Shown: positions 1 through 11,064, counted from the first letter of the stretch. The stretch is DNA of 64,000 bases from Petaurus breviceps papuanus (GCA_028583685.1 JAMXIF010001210.1:6308194-6372193); one strand, 5' to 3'. Numbers and translations are program-made. Notes: generated by a model not told the origin, from the sequence alone.

Positions 1-104
1 ACACATAAGCAAACCACAGACTAGGAGGATAAAATGACTTGCCCAAAGTAACACAGTTTAGTAATGTGGACCAAACCATCAGTGTTCATGTTGAACAGTA
101 TATA

Positions 105-268
105 CATGATAGAGCTAGGTCTGTATTTGGAGTCAGGAAAACCTGAGTTCAAATCTTGCCTCTGACACAACCTCCTTGGGCTGAAATATACCCATATGTG
201 AACTAAAGGGGCTGAACCAGATGACCCTTATGGTACCTGCCAGCTCTAGCCCTAAGCATGTGAATATT
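105..268 (+). repeat. tRNA/CORE-type SINE
   Basis: The block starts with a tRNA-like head (ggagtcaggaaaacctgagt at about 140) followed by gttcaaatc, a B-box-like motif. It ends in the typical tail ccagatgaccc...ccagctctag. This is the common marsupial CORE/tRNA SINE architecture. The copy is degenerate and so old. Confidence 0.7.
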
Positions 269-269
269 T

Positions 270-780
270 TTACAAAATTTTATATACTGTGTAAATGGCA
301 ACTATTTTTACTTTTGTAAAGGTGTGCATCAAAATAGCCAGCTTTAGTTACCAAAGGAGTAATCTTGACAGGTTTTATGTTTTATGTGTTTTCTTGAACC
401 TTTGAGATGCATTATTATGAACAGATTCCCAATCATGTAAAATGTCAAGAAGCAACTTATGGTGTTTATTGCCTCAAATAATGGTGCAGCCATTTGAGGG
501 AGGTAATGTTTGACACATGGTGTATTAAACACCTTCTTAGTTGCCTGTGTCGTGCCTTGTTATAGATAATAATATTAATGATTACAACTTGTGAAAAAAA
601 TTCATATGTTCACAAAGTATGGATACCTGCTATGCATATGTCATGTCATTTTCAAAGAACTGTGCATTTACCAAAAAAAAAAATCAAATGACTCCTGCCC
701 AGGAGCTACAAAGATATCCTCTCTATACTTAGGTATGGAGATTTTGTAATCTTGAAGTTTGCTTTTTAATGATAATTCAA
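270..780. other. No recognisable feature
   Basis: AT-rich sequence with short A runs. I see no repeat, RNA or coding signal. Open frames here are short and lack any recognisable motif. Confidence 0.5.
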
Positions 781-799
781 CATGTCATACTCATACCAC

Positions 800-865
800 A
801 TAGAGTTCTGGGTCCAGAATCTTGCACATAATGGGGACTTAATAAATGTTGAGTTATGATATATG
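800..865 (+). repeat. L2 LINE 3'-end fragment
   Basis: The segment ends ggggacttaataaatgttgag, matching the L2 3' terminus (gcacttaataaatgtttgttga-like). Only the last ~65 bp remain. Confidence 0.55.
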
Positions 866-954
866 CATTGCTTTAAGATGCATTATTGGATGAATGAATT
901 AATTTGAAAATAAACAGAAGATGCTCCAATTTTTACTACTTAATTTAACTGGTA

Positions 955-1078
955 AAGGCTCCCAGAAGAATGTAAAGTCCTTGAGAGAGTTTCATTTTTG
1001 TCTTTCTATCTGTAGTGTCCAGCAAAATTCCTGGCCCTTGGTAGGAACTCAATAAATACTTGTCAAATTGAGTTGAAC
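955..1078 (+). repeat. L2 LINE 3' end
   Basis: It contains the L2 3' UTR order: gaatgtaaagtccttgagag, then tgtccagcaaaattcctggc, then ctcaataaatacttgtc. The copy is 5'-truncated, as L2 copies usually are. Confidence 0.8.
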
Positions 1079-1489
1079 TTCAGTAGTTTTACCATGTGAA
1101 AAAGATGTAATTTCTAAGAGTAAAAATAACACAGGGAAACTAATTACTTCCTGTAAAAATAACAGCCCATGCTTCGAGTAGCAAGTTGGTATTTTGGCAT
1201 TTGGTGTTTTGTCTTTCTTACTAGAAATTCAATTAATCAATCACTTGAAGAAGATCCATTGATCATTTACTCAGTTGTGAAAAAATATAGTTATAGTTGG
1301 GGATATGAGGCTTATTTTGCTATGCAAAATCTAAAACTTTTTTAGTTGTTTGGGGAGGTAAACTGAAGTTCAGGATATAAGAAAGCAAGGAAATCATTGG
1401 TTTGTAATATTAAGTTTACCAACTATACTCCTGGTTTGAAAATGAACTATATTTTTGTTTTCTTTATTTAGTCAATGGACCATAATATA

Positions 1490-1620
1490 GTTAGAATGAA
1501 AAAGGCATTTATTCAGTGCTTACTGTGGGACAACTGTGGTGGCTACAAACAGAAAGCCAAGACAGTCACTGCTTTCCAGGAGCTCACATTTTAATTGGGG
1601 AAGACAATTGGGGTGTTGAG
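1490..1620 (-). repeat. L2 LINE 3' end, antisense
   Basis: Read on the plus strand it shows the antisense L2 tail: catttattcagtgcttactg, then gctttccaggagctcaca and ttttaattgggg. This is the complement of the L2 3' UTR 'attgtgagctcc...' block. Confidence 0.75.
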
Positions 1621-1856
1621 CCACAGGGCAGATGGAAAGACCTGGTTGCCCTTAAGATTCAGTGAATGGACAGAAGGTAAGACCCAGTGGTCCTCTATCT
1701 TACTGGAAGGATTATACTTGGTGATTCCTGGCTAAAAGTGGCCATGTCCACACTGCACTCTCAAGGAGAATGGACTGAACATGCAAAGCACACAAACTTT
1801 GGGAACAGGAAAACCTGGCTAGGATGAAGGAGTTTTCTTCCCTATTGTCGAACTGG

Positions 1857-2006
1857 GAAAGGAAGGAAGGAAGGAAGGAAGGAAGGAAGGAAGGAAGGAA
1901 GGAAGGAAGGAAGGAAGGAAGGAAGGAAGGAAGGAAGGAAGGAAGGAAGGAAGGAAGGAAGGAAGGAAGGAAGGAAGGGAGGGAGGGAGGGAGGGAGGGA
2001 AGGAGG
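1857..2006 (+). repeat. (GGAA)n microsatellite passing into (GGGA)n
   Basis: About 30 uninterrupted GGAA units run from about 1859 to 1978, followed by GGGA units to about 2000. The tract abuts the start of an antisense MIR-type element. Open frames of poly-LPSF or poly-EGRK through it are repeat artefacts. Confidence 0.97.
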
Positions 2007-2008
2007 GA

Positions 2009-2225
2009 AGAAACATTTATTAAGCATCTACCATATGCCAGGAGATTTACAAATATTTTCTCTTGATCTTTGAAACAACACTGGGAGGTAAGTAGTATTA
2101 TCTTCATTTTACAATTGAGGAAATTATGGTTAAGTGACTTGATCAAGATTACACAGCTAACAAGTGTCTGAGTTCATACCTGAACTCAGCTCTGCCTCAC
2201 TCCTGGGAGATGGTCTCCCCATTCC
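2009..2225 (-). repeat. MIR-type CORE-SINE, antisense
   Basis: The plus strand reads acatttattaagcatctacc, then a cattttacaattgaggaaat block, then gttaagtgacttgatcaaga and acacagctaacaagtg. This is the full antisense MIR/CORE-SINE layout. It directly follows the GGAA tract. Confidence 0.8.
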
Positions 2226-2229
2226 CTCC

Positions 2230-2350
2230 TACCTAGGCAGCCCAGTGGTACAATGGGTGGATTCCAGGTCTGAGGAAATGGGGAGACCATGTGATAGTCA
2301 GGAGGGGACAGGAAAAGGAAACATTGCCAGAAAGGTTGTCAGGAAAGTTT
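2230..2350 (+). repeat. Fragment of marsupial tRNA-derived SINE
   Basis: The start ctaggcagcccagtggtaca resembles the SINE head (GCTAGGTGGCACAGTG). The following 'aggaaatggg' and 'ggaaaaggaaa' parts are degenerate. Weak but plausible. Confidence 0.4.
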
Positions 2351-2434
2351 TCCCCTTGCACCATATTCTGAAAGTTAACTTTTTAAAAATTGCTATATTT
2401 TGAAATTTAACTTCTATGTGTTCTCATGAATAAA

Positions 2435-2580
2435 AGAATCACACATATAGAAGTAAAAGGGACCTCAGAGGTCATTTGCAGGGGGGTGGAGAGAGGTTGG
2501 CCTCACTTGACAGATGGGGAAACTGAAGTCCAATGAGGTAAAAATTGCATAAGGTCACATAGATATTATGTATCACTGGA
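2435..2580 (-). repeat. CORE/tRNA SINE, antisense
   Basis: The plus strand shows agggacctcagaggtcatt, then cttgacagatggggaaactg and aaggtcacat. This is the antisense form of the SINE tail and core. The copy is degenerate. Confidence 0.65.
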
Positions 2581-3477
2581 ACACACTGATTACAGAGGAC
2601 AGTGTACATAGGGGGTAGTGGTGTTGGAGGGAGTGCCCTGTGGATAGGGGGCTGGCTCTGCAAGCAGTTGGGAGACAATAGGGATGCTCACTCCAGACCC
2701 CTGTTGAAATGGTAGCTTCCCATTTCAACAAATTATTCTTGCTGACTCTGCATTTTCTTTGCAGCTGAAGCACTGAAACATTGCCCGTGTTCTTTAAGTC
2801 GTGTGCTCTGAGCTAAAGGCTATATTGCTACAACCTAGTTATAGCTTTTTACCATATTGCCTGTATATATTAAACATAAGAAAATATAAACTTTATAACC
2901 TGGGCCTTGGTTGAAAATGTTTATAGTACCCAAACTCACCTTATTTAAAAATAACCAATTCTAACCTTTCCTTTCCATCCTCAGGAAATGGTGTCTTTGC
3001 CAAAATAAGGCCATAATTAGTTTTGGATAATGAAGCAAAGCTAAATGCCCAATTAAATTTCTATTTCTTCTGTGTTATCACTATCGGAAGCACTAAAAAA
3101 GTTATCTCTGATATGCTTATGAATTTTATTCTTTATAAGTGATTTAAAGTCTAATTAGCTTATTAAATAAATATAATCATTGCCCCTAGTAGATAAATTT
3201 CCTGCTCTAAAACTCCCCCAGACTTAGTGTTTCCCAAGCTCCTTCTCTGGTACTGTTTCTTAAACATGTCTCCACTGTTCCTAAGACATGCCAGGAATAC
3301 AAAATTGTGATATCAAGGAGAAGGACACATGGTAAATTAAGTCACTATCAGACTAGACTTTCTTTGGTGGTATATAAGAATGAGCTTAAAGCCTTGGCAG
3401 GCTTTGTTGGTCACATAAACATATGAAAAACCAAGAATATGGTCAGGCAAAAAGATCTTAGGACTAGAGCTAGGAGT
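2581..3477. other. Unique sequence, nothing recognised
   Basis: AT-rich DNA containing stop codons in all frames. No repeat family, RNA gene or coding motif could be supported. Confidence 0.5.
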
Positions 3478-3545
3478 TAATCAATAAACATTTATTAAAT
3501 ACCTACTATATGTTGGACACTGTTCTAAGGGCAAAGACTAGCAGT
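3478..3545 (-). repeat. L2 3'-end fragment, antisense
   Basis: The plus strand reads taatcaataaacatttatta, then aatacctactatatg and ggacactgttctaaggg. This is the antisense L2 terminus. Confidence 0.75.
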
Positions 3546-4594
3546 GTCTGATAAATGCCAAGAGAGGCAAGGAAAGCATCAGGAGGAAAAATCATGTCCA
3601 GGAGATCATCTGTCCAAGACTGGCCAAAAGAAGGCTTGATGGCCACAGCCATGGGCATTCCTAGAAGATATCAACATCCTTGGTGGTAAAGACTTGAAAT
3701 GCTCTTCCATGCATGTGTATGTCCTAGCCTTACAAGTGGCAAATACCCTATCAAATGTGTCCCATTCACATATGTTCCCCACATAGGTATAATTTTTTTG
3801 CCATAAAAGTGCTTGTTTTTGTGGGAGAGTATATTCTTGGTTTAAGGGATGGGGGAGATTTTATTTCTATTTTTCTTGCCACACCATATTATATGCCTTT
3901 GTTTAGACTCTGTATATTCATGGTAAACACATTTGTGGGGTCTCATAAGCTATGGTTTTAACGTATGTGAATTCAAAACAGAATTGTTCCCGACAGATAT
4001 ATATCTTCTGGGGTTCTCTACCCTGTGATTTGGGGAGGGTCTGGGGTGCTCCCAGATACTACATGTAAAATAAATGGGTTGGTTTAGGTCTTTATATAGA
4101 TCATTTCCCACTCTAAAATATGATGACTCTTTGGGTCCCTCTAAACAATACTTGTTTTACTAGGGAAAGGGGAAAATATCCTACAGCTGTAATCATTTCT
4201 CATTTCTGTCATTTTAATTGGATCCTAATAATGTACCTTCTTTGCTTCTAGCATTTTCCTAGTTTCTATTTTACTGAGTTCTGCAGAGCAAGAACCCCAG
4301 GCCATCTTCCTCCTAAGAAAATGAGAATATTGGCAATTCAGAAACATGAACTTAAAGGATATAAGGTCAACTGATAAGAATGTACCCCTACATATCAAAT
4401 TTTCTTCAATCTCTGGGCAATAAGTTACTTGACATAAATTTCTATTTATTCTCGGGGAGTAAAAGAGCAGTATTAATATGGAGAATAGTTCGTCAATCTT
4501 ACATAAAGGGATTTTATATGCCTCATGTTGAGAAAATATACTATTTGTCTCCCAACTTTCTCTTCTTTTAAGTTAAATAACCTGAAGAATCATA
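3546..4594. other. Unique sequence, nothing recognised
   Basis: No family could be assigned. Short open frames at 3755-3961 and 4380-4571 carry no motif and sit in AT-rich DNA. Confidence 0.5.
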
Positions 4595-4990
4595 AGGCAT
4601 AGTAGATGGAATCCTGAATTTGGAAGTAGGAAGCCATCAATTCATATCCTTCCTTTGACACTGGCTGAGTGATCATATATGAAAGTTGCTTACGTTCTTA
4701 GATTCTCCAGCATCTTTCTAACACTATATTTTACCTGGGCTATGATCTGCAAGGAAATTCCAAGTCATTGATTTAAACAAAGTTACTGTAACCTTCCTTT
4801 TAAAAATTTGGAGTACTGGCAAGAGTGCTAGATTTGGACTTGGGTTCACATCCCAGAAAACCGTGTGACCTTTATTTAGCAAGTCACTAAACAACAGTGG
4901 ACCCATGTTTCATCATTTGTAAAAAGAGGGACTGGAAATAGAGGCCTGTAAGGTACCTTTTAGCTCTCAGCTTATGTTTCTATGATGCTG
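4595..4990 (+). repeat. Two tandem tRNA/CORE SINE copies
   Basis: The first copy (about 4595-4720) has cctgaatttggaagtaggaa and a ctggctgagtgatc core. The second (about 4800-4985) has gctagatttggacttgggtt, cgtgtgacctttatt, and a tail ggactggaaatagaggcctg...tagctctcag. Both are diverged. Confidence 0.65.
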
Positions 4991-5408
4991 TGGCATATTA
5001 GCACATTTACTTATCTGCCCATTCTCTCTCAATTCAGTGGAATAATTATGATATTTTTTCTAATGCATAAGTTTTCCATGGTAGGATGTTGTCTATAAAC
5101 CACAGTAGACTTGATTCTTTAAAAGCATAAAAACATAGTTGACAAGATGTGTGTAAATTTTATTTAATTAAGGCCTATGAGTTTGCATTTGGAGAGGAGA
5201 TCGCTGATGACAGTGCAAAGGTTTAAAAAAAGGAGGGGAAAGAGTTAAAAAAAAAGAAAAAGGGAGGAGTGGACAATGAGTAGGACCTAAATCAGGGGGA
5301 TAGTTTATCTTTTAAGGGATTCCAGGGTTTACTTTCTCCCTGTTACAGTAATAAAATATTTGTGGAGGAAAACAATGCTTCTGTCCTTTTAAGGTACATT
5401 TGCATAAA
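4991..5408. other. Unique sequence with short A-rich tracts
   Basis: The A-rich purine stretch around 5225-5270 is the only notable composition. No gene or repeat was identified. Confidence 0.45.
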
Positions 5409-5489
5409 CAGGGCATCACAAAAGTCCCAAAAGCTTCATTAAGCAGTTTTCATGACTGCGAATGGCACTAAGACTTTTCGGACACCTTG
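5409..5489. mobile_element. 81 bp mariner-type MITE (palindromic)
   Basis: The left end cagggcatcacaaaagtccc and the right end (complement) caaggtgtccgaaaagtctt form inverted repeats of the CAGGGTGTCCCAAAAGTCTT type. That type is known from short mariner-derived MITEs in vertebrates. TA follows the right end at 5490-5491. There is no coding capacity, and the ends have diverged by several bases, so it is old. Confidence 0.7.
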
Positions 5490-5729
5490 TATTATAGTTT
5501 GAGTTACTCAGACTTAAAACAGCAATGAGATCTTGAGGACACCATTTCTAATAGAAATGCAGTGATGTGTCATAGCATGATCCAATACTTAACATAAAAA
5601 TTTATACCTGTTAAGGGGTTCCCTGAACTTGTCTCACATGAGCTAGAATGATTAAAGTTCATGGCCATGAACTTGTTTCTATTCTTGATCCTGTTTTGTT
5701 TTTTGTTTTTTTTTCAGATCAAAGAGGTA

Positions 5730-5818
5730 GAGGGGACTGCTATTCAAGTATAGGTTGGACTAGATTACTTTTGAGATCTTTAGCTCTGTTATTATAAGGT
5801 TTTGTGATTTTCAAAGCC
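5730..5818 (+). repeat. SINE 3' tail fragment
   Basis: The segment ggttggactagattactttt followed by tagctctgttattataagg matches the tail of the tRNA/CORE SINEs (ttggactagatgacct...cagctctaaatctatg). Confidence 0.6.
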
Positions 5819-5884
5819 ATGGAACCCAACTTAGAATAACACAGAAAACAATAATATTTGAACTTGCTTCTTTCTTAGTTGGTA

Positions 5885-6115
5885 TAGAGAGAAGATAGGG
5901 TGTCAGCTTTGGAGTCTGAAAGATCTATATTTGAATCTTTCCTGAAATATTTAATAGTTGTGGGACCCTGGCTGAGTCATTCAACAGTCTTATGTCTCAG
6001 TTTCCTCAACTGTAAAATGAGGATAAAAATAGTACCTACCTCATGTAGTCATTGTAAGGATCAAATGAGATACCATGTAAAAGTGCTCTGTAAACCTTGA
6101 AGCAATGTATAAATG
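5885..6115 (+). repeat. MIR, near full length
   Basis: The MIR order is complete. It shows ttggagtctgaaagatctat, then the core gtgggaccctggctgagtca, then tcagtttcctcaactgtaaa, then atagtacctacctcatgtag. It ends in ggatcaaatgagataccatg and aaagtgctctgtaa. Confidence 0.88.
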
Positions 6116-6149
6116 ATCCTATCATCATCATCACCAATTATTATTATTA

Positions 6150-6268
6150 TTCCTTATCCCCGTTAGATTTCAAGTTCTTTGCAGATGAAGACTGTGTCCT
6201 ATTTCATCTCTAGCATCTAACAAAGTGATTTGAACATAATAGCCCCTTAAGAAATGTCACAATGACAC
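6150..6268 (+). repeat. L2 3' end
   Basis: The segment shows gatttcaagttctttgcaga, agactgtgtcctatttca and tctagcatctaacaaagtg, the usual L2 3' UTR order. Confidence 0.65.
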
Positions 6269-7067
6269 GATTATATAAATTAATCCAATGAATTGATAAT
6301 AAATTATTTCATTATCTAAAGTGTTAATTAAAATAATATAGGGGGTAGAGCCAAGATGGCGGAGTAAAAATAGGACCTCTGCACAGCTCTGGCTCCCACC
6401 ACCTCCAATACATGTGAAAAAAATGACTCTAAACTAATTTTAGAGCTACAGAACCTTCAAAGTGACAGAGAGAAACAAATTTCTTGCTAAAGGCAGCCTG
6501 GCAGACCAAGAGGAAAGATCTATTACAGTCGAGGGAAGTCCTGGCAAGCTGCATGGTTCCAGCCCCAGGGTGGCCCTGACCAGTGACTACCGGAGCAAAC
6601 TTCAGGAGAGTGAATCACCAGCAGTTGTGGCGGTTTCCAGACTTCTCAACCCATAAATGCCAAAAAGAAAGTAAAATTTCAGTCAGGAACTCTGTTGGAA
6701 CTGGGTGGAGAGGAGCACAGTCTGGCCCCTGCTCCTGGGCTAGAAGTGGCAGAGGCAGGGGGGCTTCAACTGCTTCCCCAGGGCTACTTCCAGAGCTCCT
6801 GGCCTGCAGATCATAGGGGTACCACGTGACCATTCATAGAGTAATCGCTCTTGCTTTAACCTGCATGGATCTAGATCACGGTCTTGGGTGGTGGTCCTGA
6901 GGTGTGTGGCCAGTGTACCAGAGCTTGTGGGGGCTCTGGAGAGGGCATCCTCCTAATAGCTCTGGCCGCTGAGAAAACCCCAGTGATTTGAAACATAGCT
7001 CTCTGCAATCTGGAAGCAGAGTTCTACCATGGCAAAGAGCTAAAAAATCAAGTAATTGGTTGGCAAT

Positions 7068-8132
7068 ATGAGCAAGCAGAAGAAGTACAGACCATAGAAA
7101 TGCTTTTTTTTTAGGACAAAAAGGAGCAAAGCATGGAATAGGGGGAAAACAATGAAGTGAAAATTCCTGGATCAAAAGTCTCCAAGAAAAATATGAATTG
7201 GTTACAAGCCAAGGAGGAGCTCAAAAAGGATTTTGAAAATCAAGTAAGAGAAGTGGAGGAAAAATTGGGAAGAGAAATGATAATGATGTAAGAAAATCAT
7301 AAAAAGCAAGTCAACAGCCTGCTAAAGGAGACCCCAAAAAATACTGAAGAAAATAACACCTTAAAAATAGACTAACATAAATGGCAAAAGAGGTCCAAAA
7401 AACCAATGAGGAGAAGAATGCCTTAAAAAGCGAAATTTGCCAGGTGGAAAAGGAATTTCAAAAACTCACTGAAGAGAATAATTCCTTCAAATGGAAGCCA
7501 ATGACTTCATGAGAAATCAAGATACTATAAAACAGATCCAAACAAATGAAAAAATAAAAAGCAGTATGAAATATCCCATTGGAAAAACCACTGACCTGGA
7601 AAATAGGTCCAGGAGAAATAATTTAAAAATTATTGAACTACCTAAAACCCATGATCAAAAAAAGAGCCTAGACACCATCTTTCAAGAACTTATCAAGCAA
7701 AATTGTCCTGATATTCTAGAAGCAGAGGGCAAAATAGAAATTGAAAGAATTCACTGATCACCTCTTGAAAAAGATTCCAAAAAGAAAACTCCTAGGAATA
7801 TTACAGCCAAATTCCAGAGTTCCCAGGTCAAGGAGAAAATACTGCAAGCAGTCAGGAAGAAACAATTTGAGTATTGTGGAAACACAATCAGGATAACACA
7901 AGACCTGGCAGCTTCTACATTAAGGGATCGAAGGGCTTGGAATATGACATTCCGGAGGTCAAAGGAGCTAGGATTAAAACCAAGAATCACCTACCCAGCA
8001 AGACTGAGTATAATGCTTCAGGGAAAAATATGATCATTCAATGAAATAGAGGATTTTCAAGCATTCTTGATGAAAAAAACAGAGCTGAACAGAAAACATG
8101 ACTTTCAAATACAAGAAGCTAGAGAAGCATGA
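7068..8132 (+). pseudogene. L1/HAL1 ORF1p remnant (RNA-binding protein)
   Basis: The start is set at the ATG of atgagcaagcagaagaag (7068). The family product is a trimeric RNA-binding chaperone with a coiled coil, an RRM and a C-terminal domain. Here the coiled-coil part is K/E/N rich (about 7200-7560). The RRM entry is visible as DLENRSRRNNLKIIELPK within the best open stretch, 7491-7757. The C-terminal part shows TPRNITAKFQSSQVKEKILQ (about 7790-7850), then PRITYPARLS, then the end IQEAREA* at 8132. Several in-frame stops and at least one frame change break it: a stop comes after codon 8 (cagaccatag), and stops occur near 7290 and 7370. It is followed by 3' UTR, not ORF2. Confidence 0.8.
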
Positions 8133-8269
8133 AAAGGTAAAGAGGAAAAAAGAAATCATAAAGAACTTATTAAACTTATTAAAGTTGAACTATTTACATT
8201 CTTGCATGGAAAAATGATAATTGCAACTCACAAGACTTTTCTCAGTATGAGGATAGTTGAAGGTAATAT

Positions 8270-8365
8270 ATATGCTTATATACATGTATACATACATGTA
8301 TAGTAGGGTGTATGTGTGTATAAATATATATGTGAGTGTAGGCATATGTATGTACATGTATACAT
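8270..8365 (+). repeat. TA/TG-rich simple repeat inside HAL1 3' UTR
   Basis: Runs of atatat, acatgtatacatacatgt and gtgtgtat. The minus-strand HAL1 copy has a similar AT/CA-rich patch at about 40885-40960, so this is an inherited element feature. Confidence 0.75.
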
Positions 8366-9374
8366 AGCCAGAGAACACAGGATGAGTTGAATATGAAAGG
8401 GATGATATTTTAAAAATAAAATTAAAAGGGAGAGACAGATTAGGGTGAATTATCTCATATCAAAAAGGTAAGAGAAAACTGTTACAATGGAGGGGAAGAG
8501 CAGGAAGGTGAAAGGGAATGGGTCAACCTTACTCTCATTGAATTTGGCTCAAGGAGGGAATAACATAGACACTCAATTGGGTATTTTACCCTACAGGAAA
8601 ATAGGGGGGAAGGGGATAAGAGGGGGGATGACAGAAGGGAGGGCATATTGGGGGAGAGGGTAGTTAGAAACAAACACTTTTGAAAAGGGACAGGGTCAAA
8701 GTAGAAAATAGAATAAGTGGGGGGCAGGATAAGATAGGAGGAATTATAGTTAGTCTTTCACAATATAACTACTATGGAAGCATTTTTGCATAACTACACA
8801 TGTACCACCTATAGTGAATTGCTTATCTTTCAAGTAGGGGTGGGTGAGGAGGGAAGAAGGGAAAAAATCTGGAACTCAAAGTTTTAAAAACAAATGTTTT
8901 AAAAAAAATTGCTTTTTACATGCAACTGGGAAATAAGATATACAGGCACGGGGATATAGAAATCCATCTTGCCCTACTAGATAGTTGGGGTGGTTGGGGG
9001 GGGGGCAATGAAAGAGGATATAAGAGAGAACAGATTAGGGGAAAGGGTATTCAGTAGGCTTGCTATTTGGGGGTGTGGGTTAGGGGAAAGATGGGGAGAA
9101 AAATTTATAATTCAAAATCTTATGGAAATGAATATTGAAAACTAAAAATAAATTTAAAAATTGGGAACAAAATCTAATATTGTCTACATGAGGATTAACT
9201 TATTCATTTTCTCATGATAGTACTAATGCATAGATATTTTCTTGAGTATGGCTTTCCAACCCCTTATTGATTAGCTATGTCATGTGATCCTACACCATAT
9301 AAAATAATAGAAATTCTACTGATTTCTCTCCATTGATCTTTTAAAGAAACAAAAGAGCAAATAAATAACAAAAT

Positions 9375-10260
9375 GTGGTTGTTCTAAATTACTTTTTTTA
9401 ATTGGTTAATATTAATAAGTATTTTTCATACTGTCTACTGTTTGTACCTGCCTTTGACTCTTATCCTTCTGTTTTTGCTTCCCTGGACTCTTTTCTTCTA
9501 TTATTTTCTTTTTTTGTTTGTAATTTTCTCTATTCTTTTCTTTTTCTCATCAGTTTTCTTACTTTTGAACAGATCCCTCTGTGCTTTAACAAGCTGTTCT
9601 TTGTAGCTTCCGTGAAGAAGAGGAGGGAAAAAAGCAGCAGTATGCATATCCACCATTTCTGACAATGCTTGCAATATTCCACAGCATAGTCCCCTAACTC
9701 TATGGAGAAGGGAAGGACATACATTTTCTCCAGGGCAAACCTTGATGATTATAATTATATATAGTGTTTTATTTATTTCCCTTTGCATTTGCATGGTTGT
9801 ACTCATTGGTTCTCTTGTCTTCTTGGTCTACTTCTTTTCCTCTGCATCATTCATTTCATATACTTTTCCATGCTTCTCTGAGTTGTCTAGAGTTGAGTTG
9901 CTTTTTTTTCTTTTTCCATATTAATATTTCATTACATCCGTGTGCCACAATTTATTTAATCATTTCCCAAACAATAAGCACTTGATTTCAAATATTTTGC
10001 TGCCACAAAAAAATATTGCTATAGCTATGTTGATATCTCTGAGACCTTTTCTTTTCTTTTTTTTGCTTTTTGGAGGGCAGTTGGGGTTAAGCAACTTGCC
10101 CAAGGTCACACGGCTAGTAAGTGTTAAGTGTCTGAGGCTGGATTTGAACTCAGATCCTCGTCATTCCAGGGCAGCTGAGACCTTTTCTTTCTGTCTTTGA
10201 CCTCTTCATGGTACATGCCTAGCAGTAGGATCCCTCAGTTTTTCTTTAGTATAAATTCAA
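9375..10260 (-). repeat. Antisense L1 3'-end region, split by a SINE
   Basis: The plus strand shows the antisense L1 end: ttcattacatccgtgtgcca, then catttcccaaacaataagca and tattttgctgccaca. After the SINE it resumes as catgcctagcagtaggatcc. These match the complement of L1 ORF2 C-terminus (tail of the 'LLGIYPKE...' region). The copy is 5'-truncated and diverged. Confidence 0.65.
10055..10174 (-). repeat. Marsupial tRNA-derived SINE, with 16 bp target-site duplication
   Basis: The plus strand reads (T)n, then gttaagcaacttgcccaagg, tcacacggctagtaagtg and ggatttgaactcagatcctc. The copy is 5'-truncated. A perfect 16 bp direct repeat CTGAGACCTTTTCTTT lies on both sides (10039-10054 and 10175-10190), proving insertion into the L1 fragment. 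Confidence 0.9.
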
Positions 10261-10349
10261 TGTTTTTAAACAGTCTGTATTTAAAGTTATTTGTGTGATG
10301 CCTTGAGCTCTTTAGAGAAGAACATTTTAGAATCATAGCTAGCATAAAT

Positions 10350-10615
10350 GTATCTGGGGCAAACAGCATGGAGTGGAAAGGGATAATCATTTATATAGCA
10401 GTTACTATGTGCTAAGTGCTTTGCAAATATTATCTCATTCGATGCTCACAACAACCCTATAAGGAAGTTGCTGTTATTATTCCCATCTTACAGTTAAGGA
10501 AAATGGGGTTAAGTGACTTGCCCAAGGTAACACAGCTAATAAGTGTTTGAACTCAGGTCTTCCTAATTCCAGGCCCATTGCTCTATCCACTGCACCACCT
10601 AGCTGCCTCAGCATG
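10350..10615 (-). repeat. MIR/CORE-SINE, antisense
   Basis: The plus strand reads ttatatagcagttactatgt, then gcaaatattatctcattcga, ccctataagg, cttacagttaaggaaaatgg, gttaagtgacttgcccaagg and cactgcaccacctagctgcc. It is near full length. Confidence 0.88.
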
Positions 10616-11064
10616 AAAGGTATCCTCAAATCTATTTTCTAAAGACAACTTCATCTGAGGGAGGGAAGGGAGCAAAGTGAGAACTAAGACCTCAGAAAAT
10701 AAGGCCCTAAAGGAGGAAAGACCCCAGGACAACATCCCATGCTGAGAGGAAGACAGAAAGGATGCTATTGTGAGACTCCTGCTAGGGCAGCCCCTGCCAT
10801 GCAGGCAGTGAGCGAGGTGGAAATAGGCCAGACAAGAGCACATCTGGGGTGTGGCTGGGCCAGAGGGAGCGGGTAGCTTCTTATTATAAGCAATTTGCTA
10901 TCTTGGTGCTAAATTCAGTTGTGTATGTTTATCCGTGTTCTCTAAAATAAAGCACCCCGGAGCAAAGTCTTCATTGCCCTCCACTATTTACAGTTCTCAT
11001 GCTATGTCAATGTCAAAATACAAATGATGCTTCAAACCTTATAATTTATGAAAGGCTAGTTGAA

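Larger units (their letters stand above)
6338..9172 (+). mobile_element. HAL1-like half-LINE (ORF1-only L1 relative), near full length
   Basis: The 5' end ggtagagccaagatggcgga is the marsupial L1-type 5' UTR start. A GC-rich 5' UTR of ~0.7 kb follows, then an L1 ORF1 remnant (about 7068-8132). After that comes only ~1 kb of 3' UTR, with a G-rich segment (10 G at 8996-9005), and an A-rich end (aaaaataaatttaaaaattg). There is no ORF2 sequence between ORF1 and the 3' UTR. This is the architecture described for HAL1 elements, which depend on L1 ORF2p in trans. ORF1 carries stops, so the copy is dead. A plain L1 with ORF2 deleted is the alternative; a second copy with the same junction (38868-42120) argues against a chance deletion. 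Confidence 0.75.

Noticed and set aside
1712-2146. Long overlapping frames rich in LPSF or EGRK through the GGAA tract
   Set aside because: They are translations of a microsatellite in all frames, not genes.
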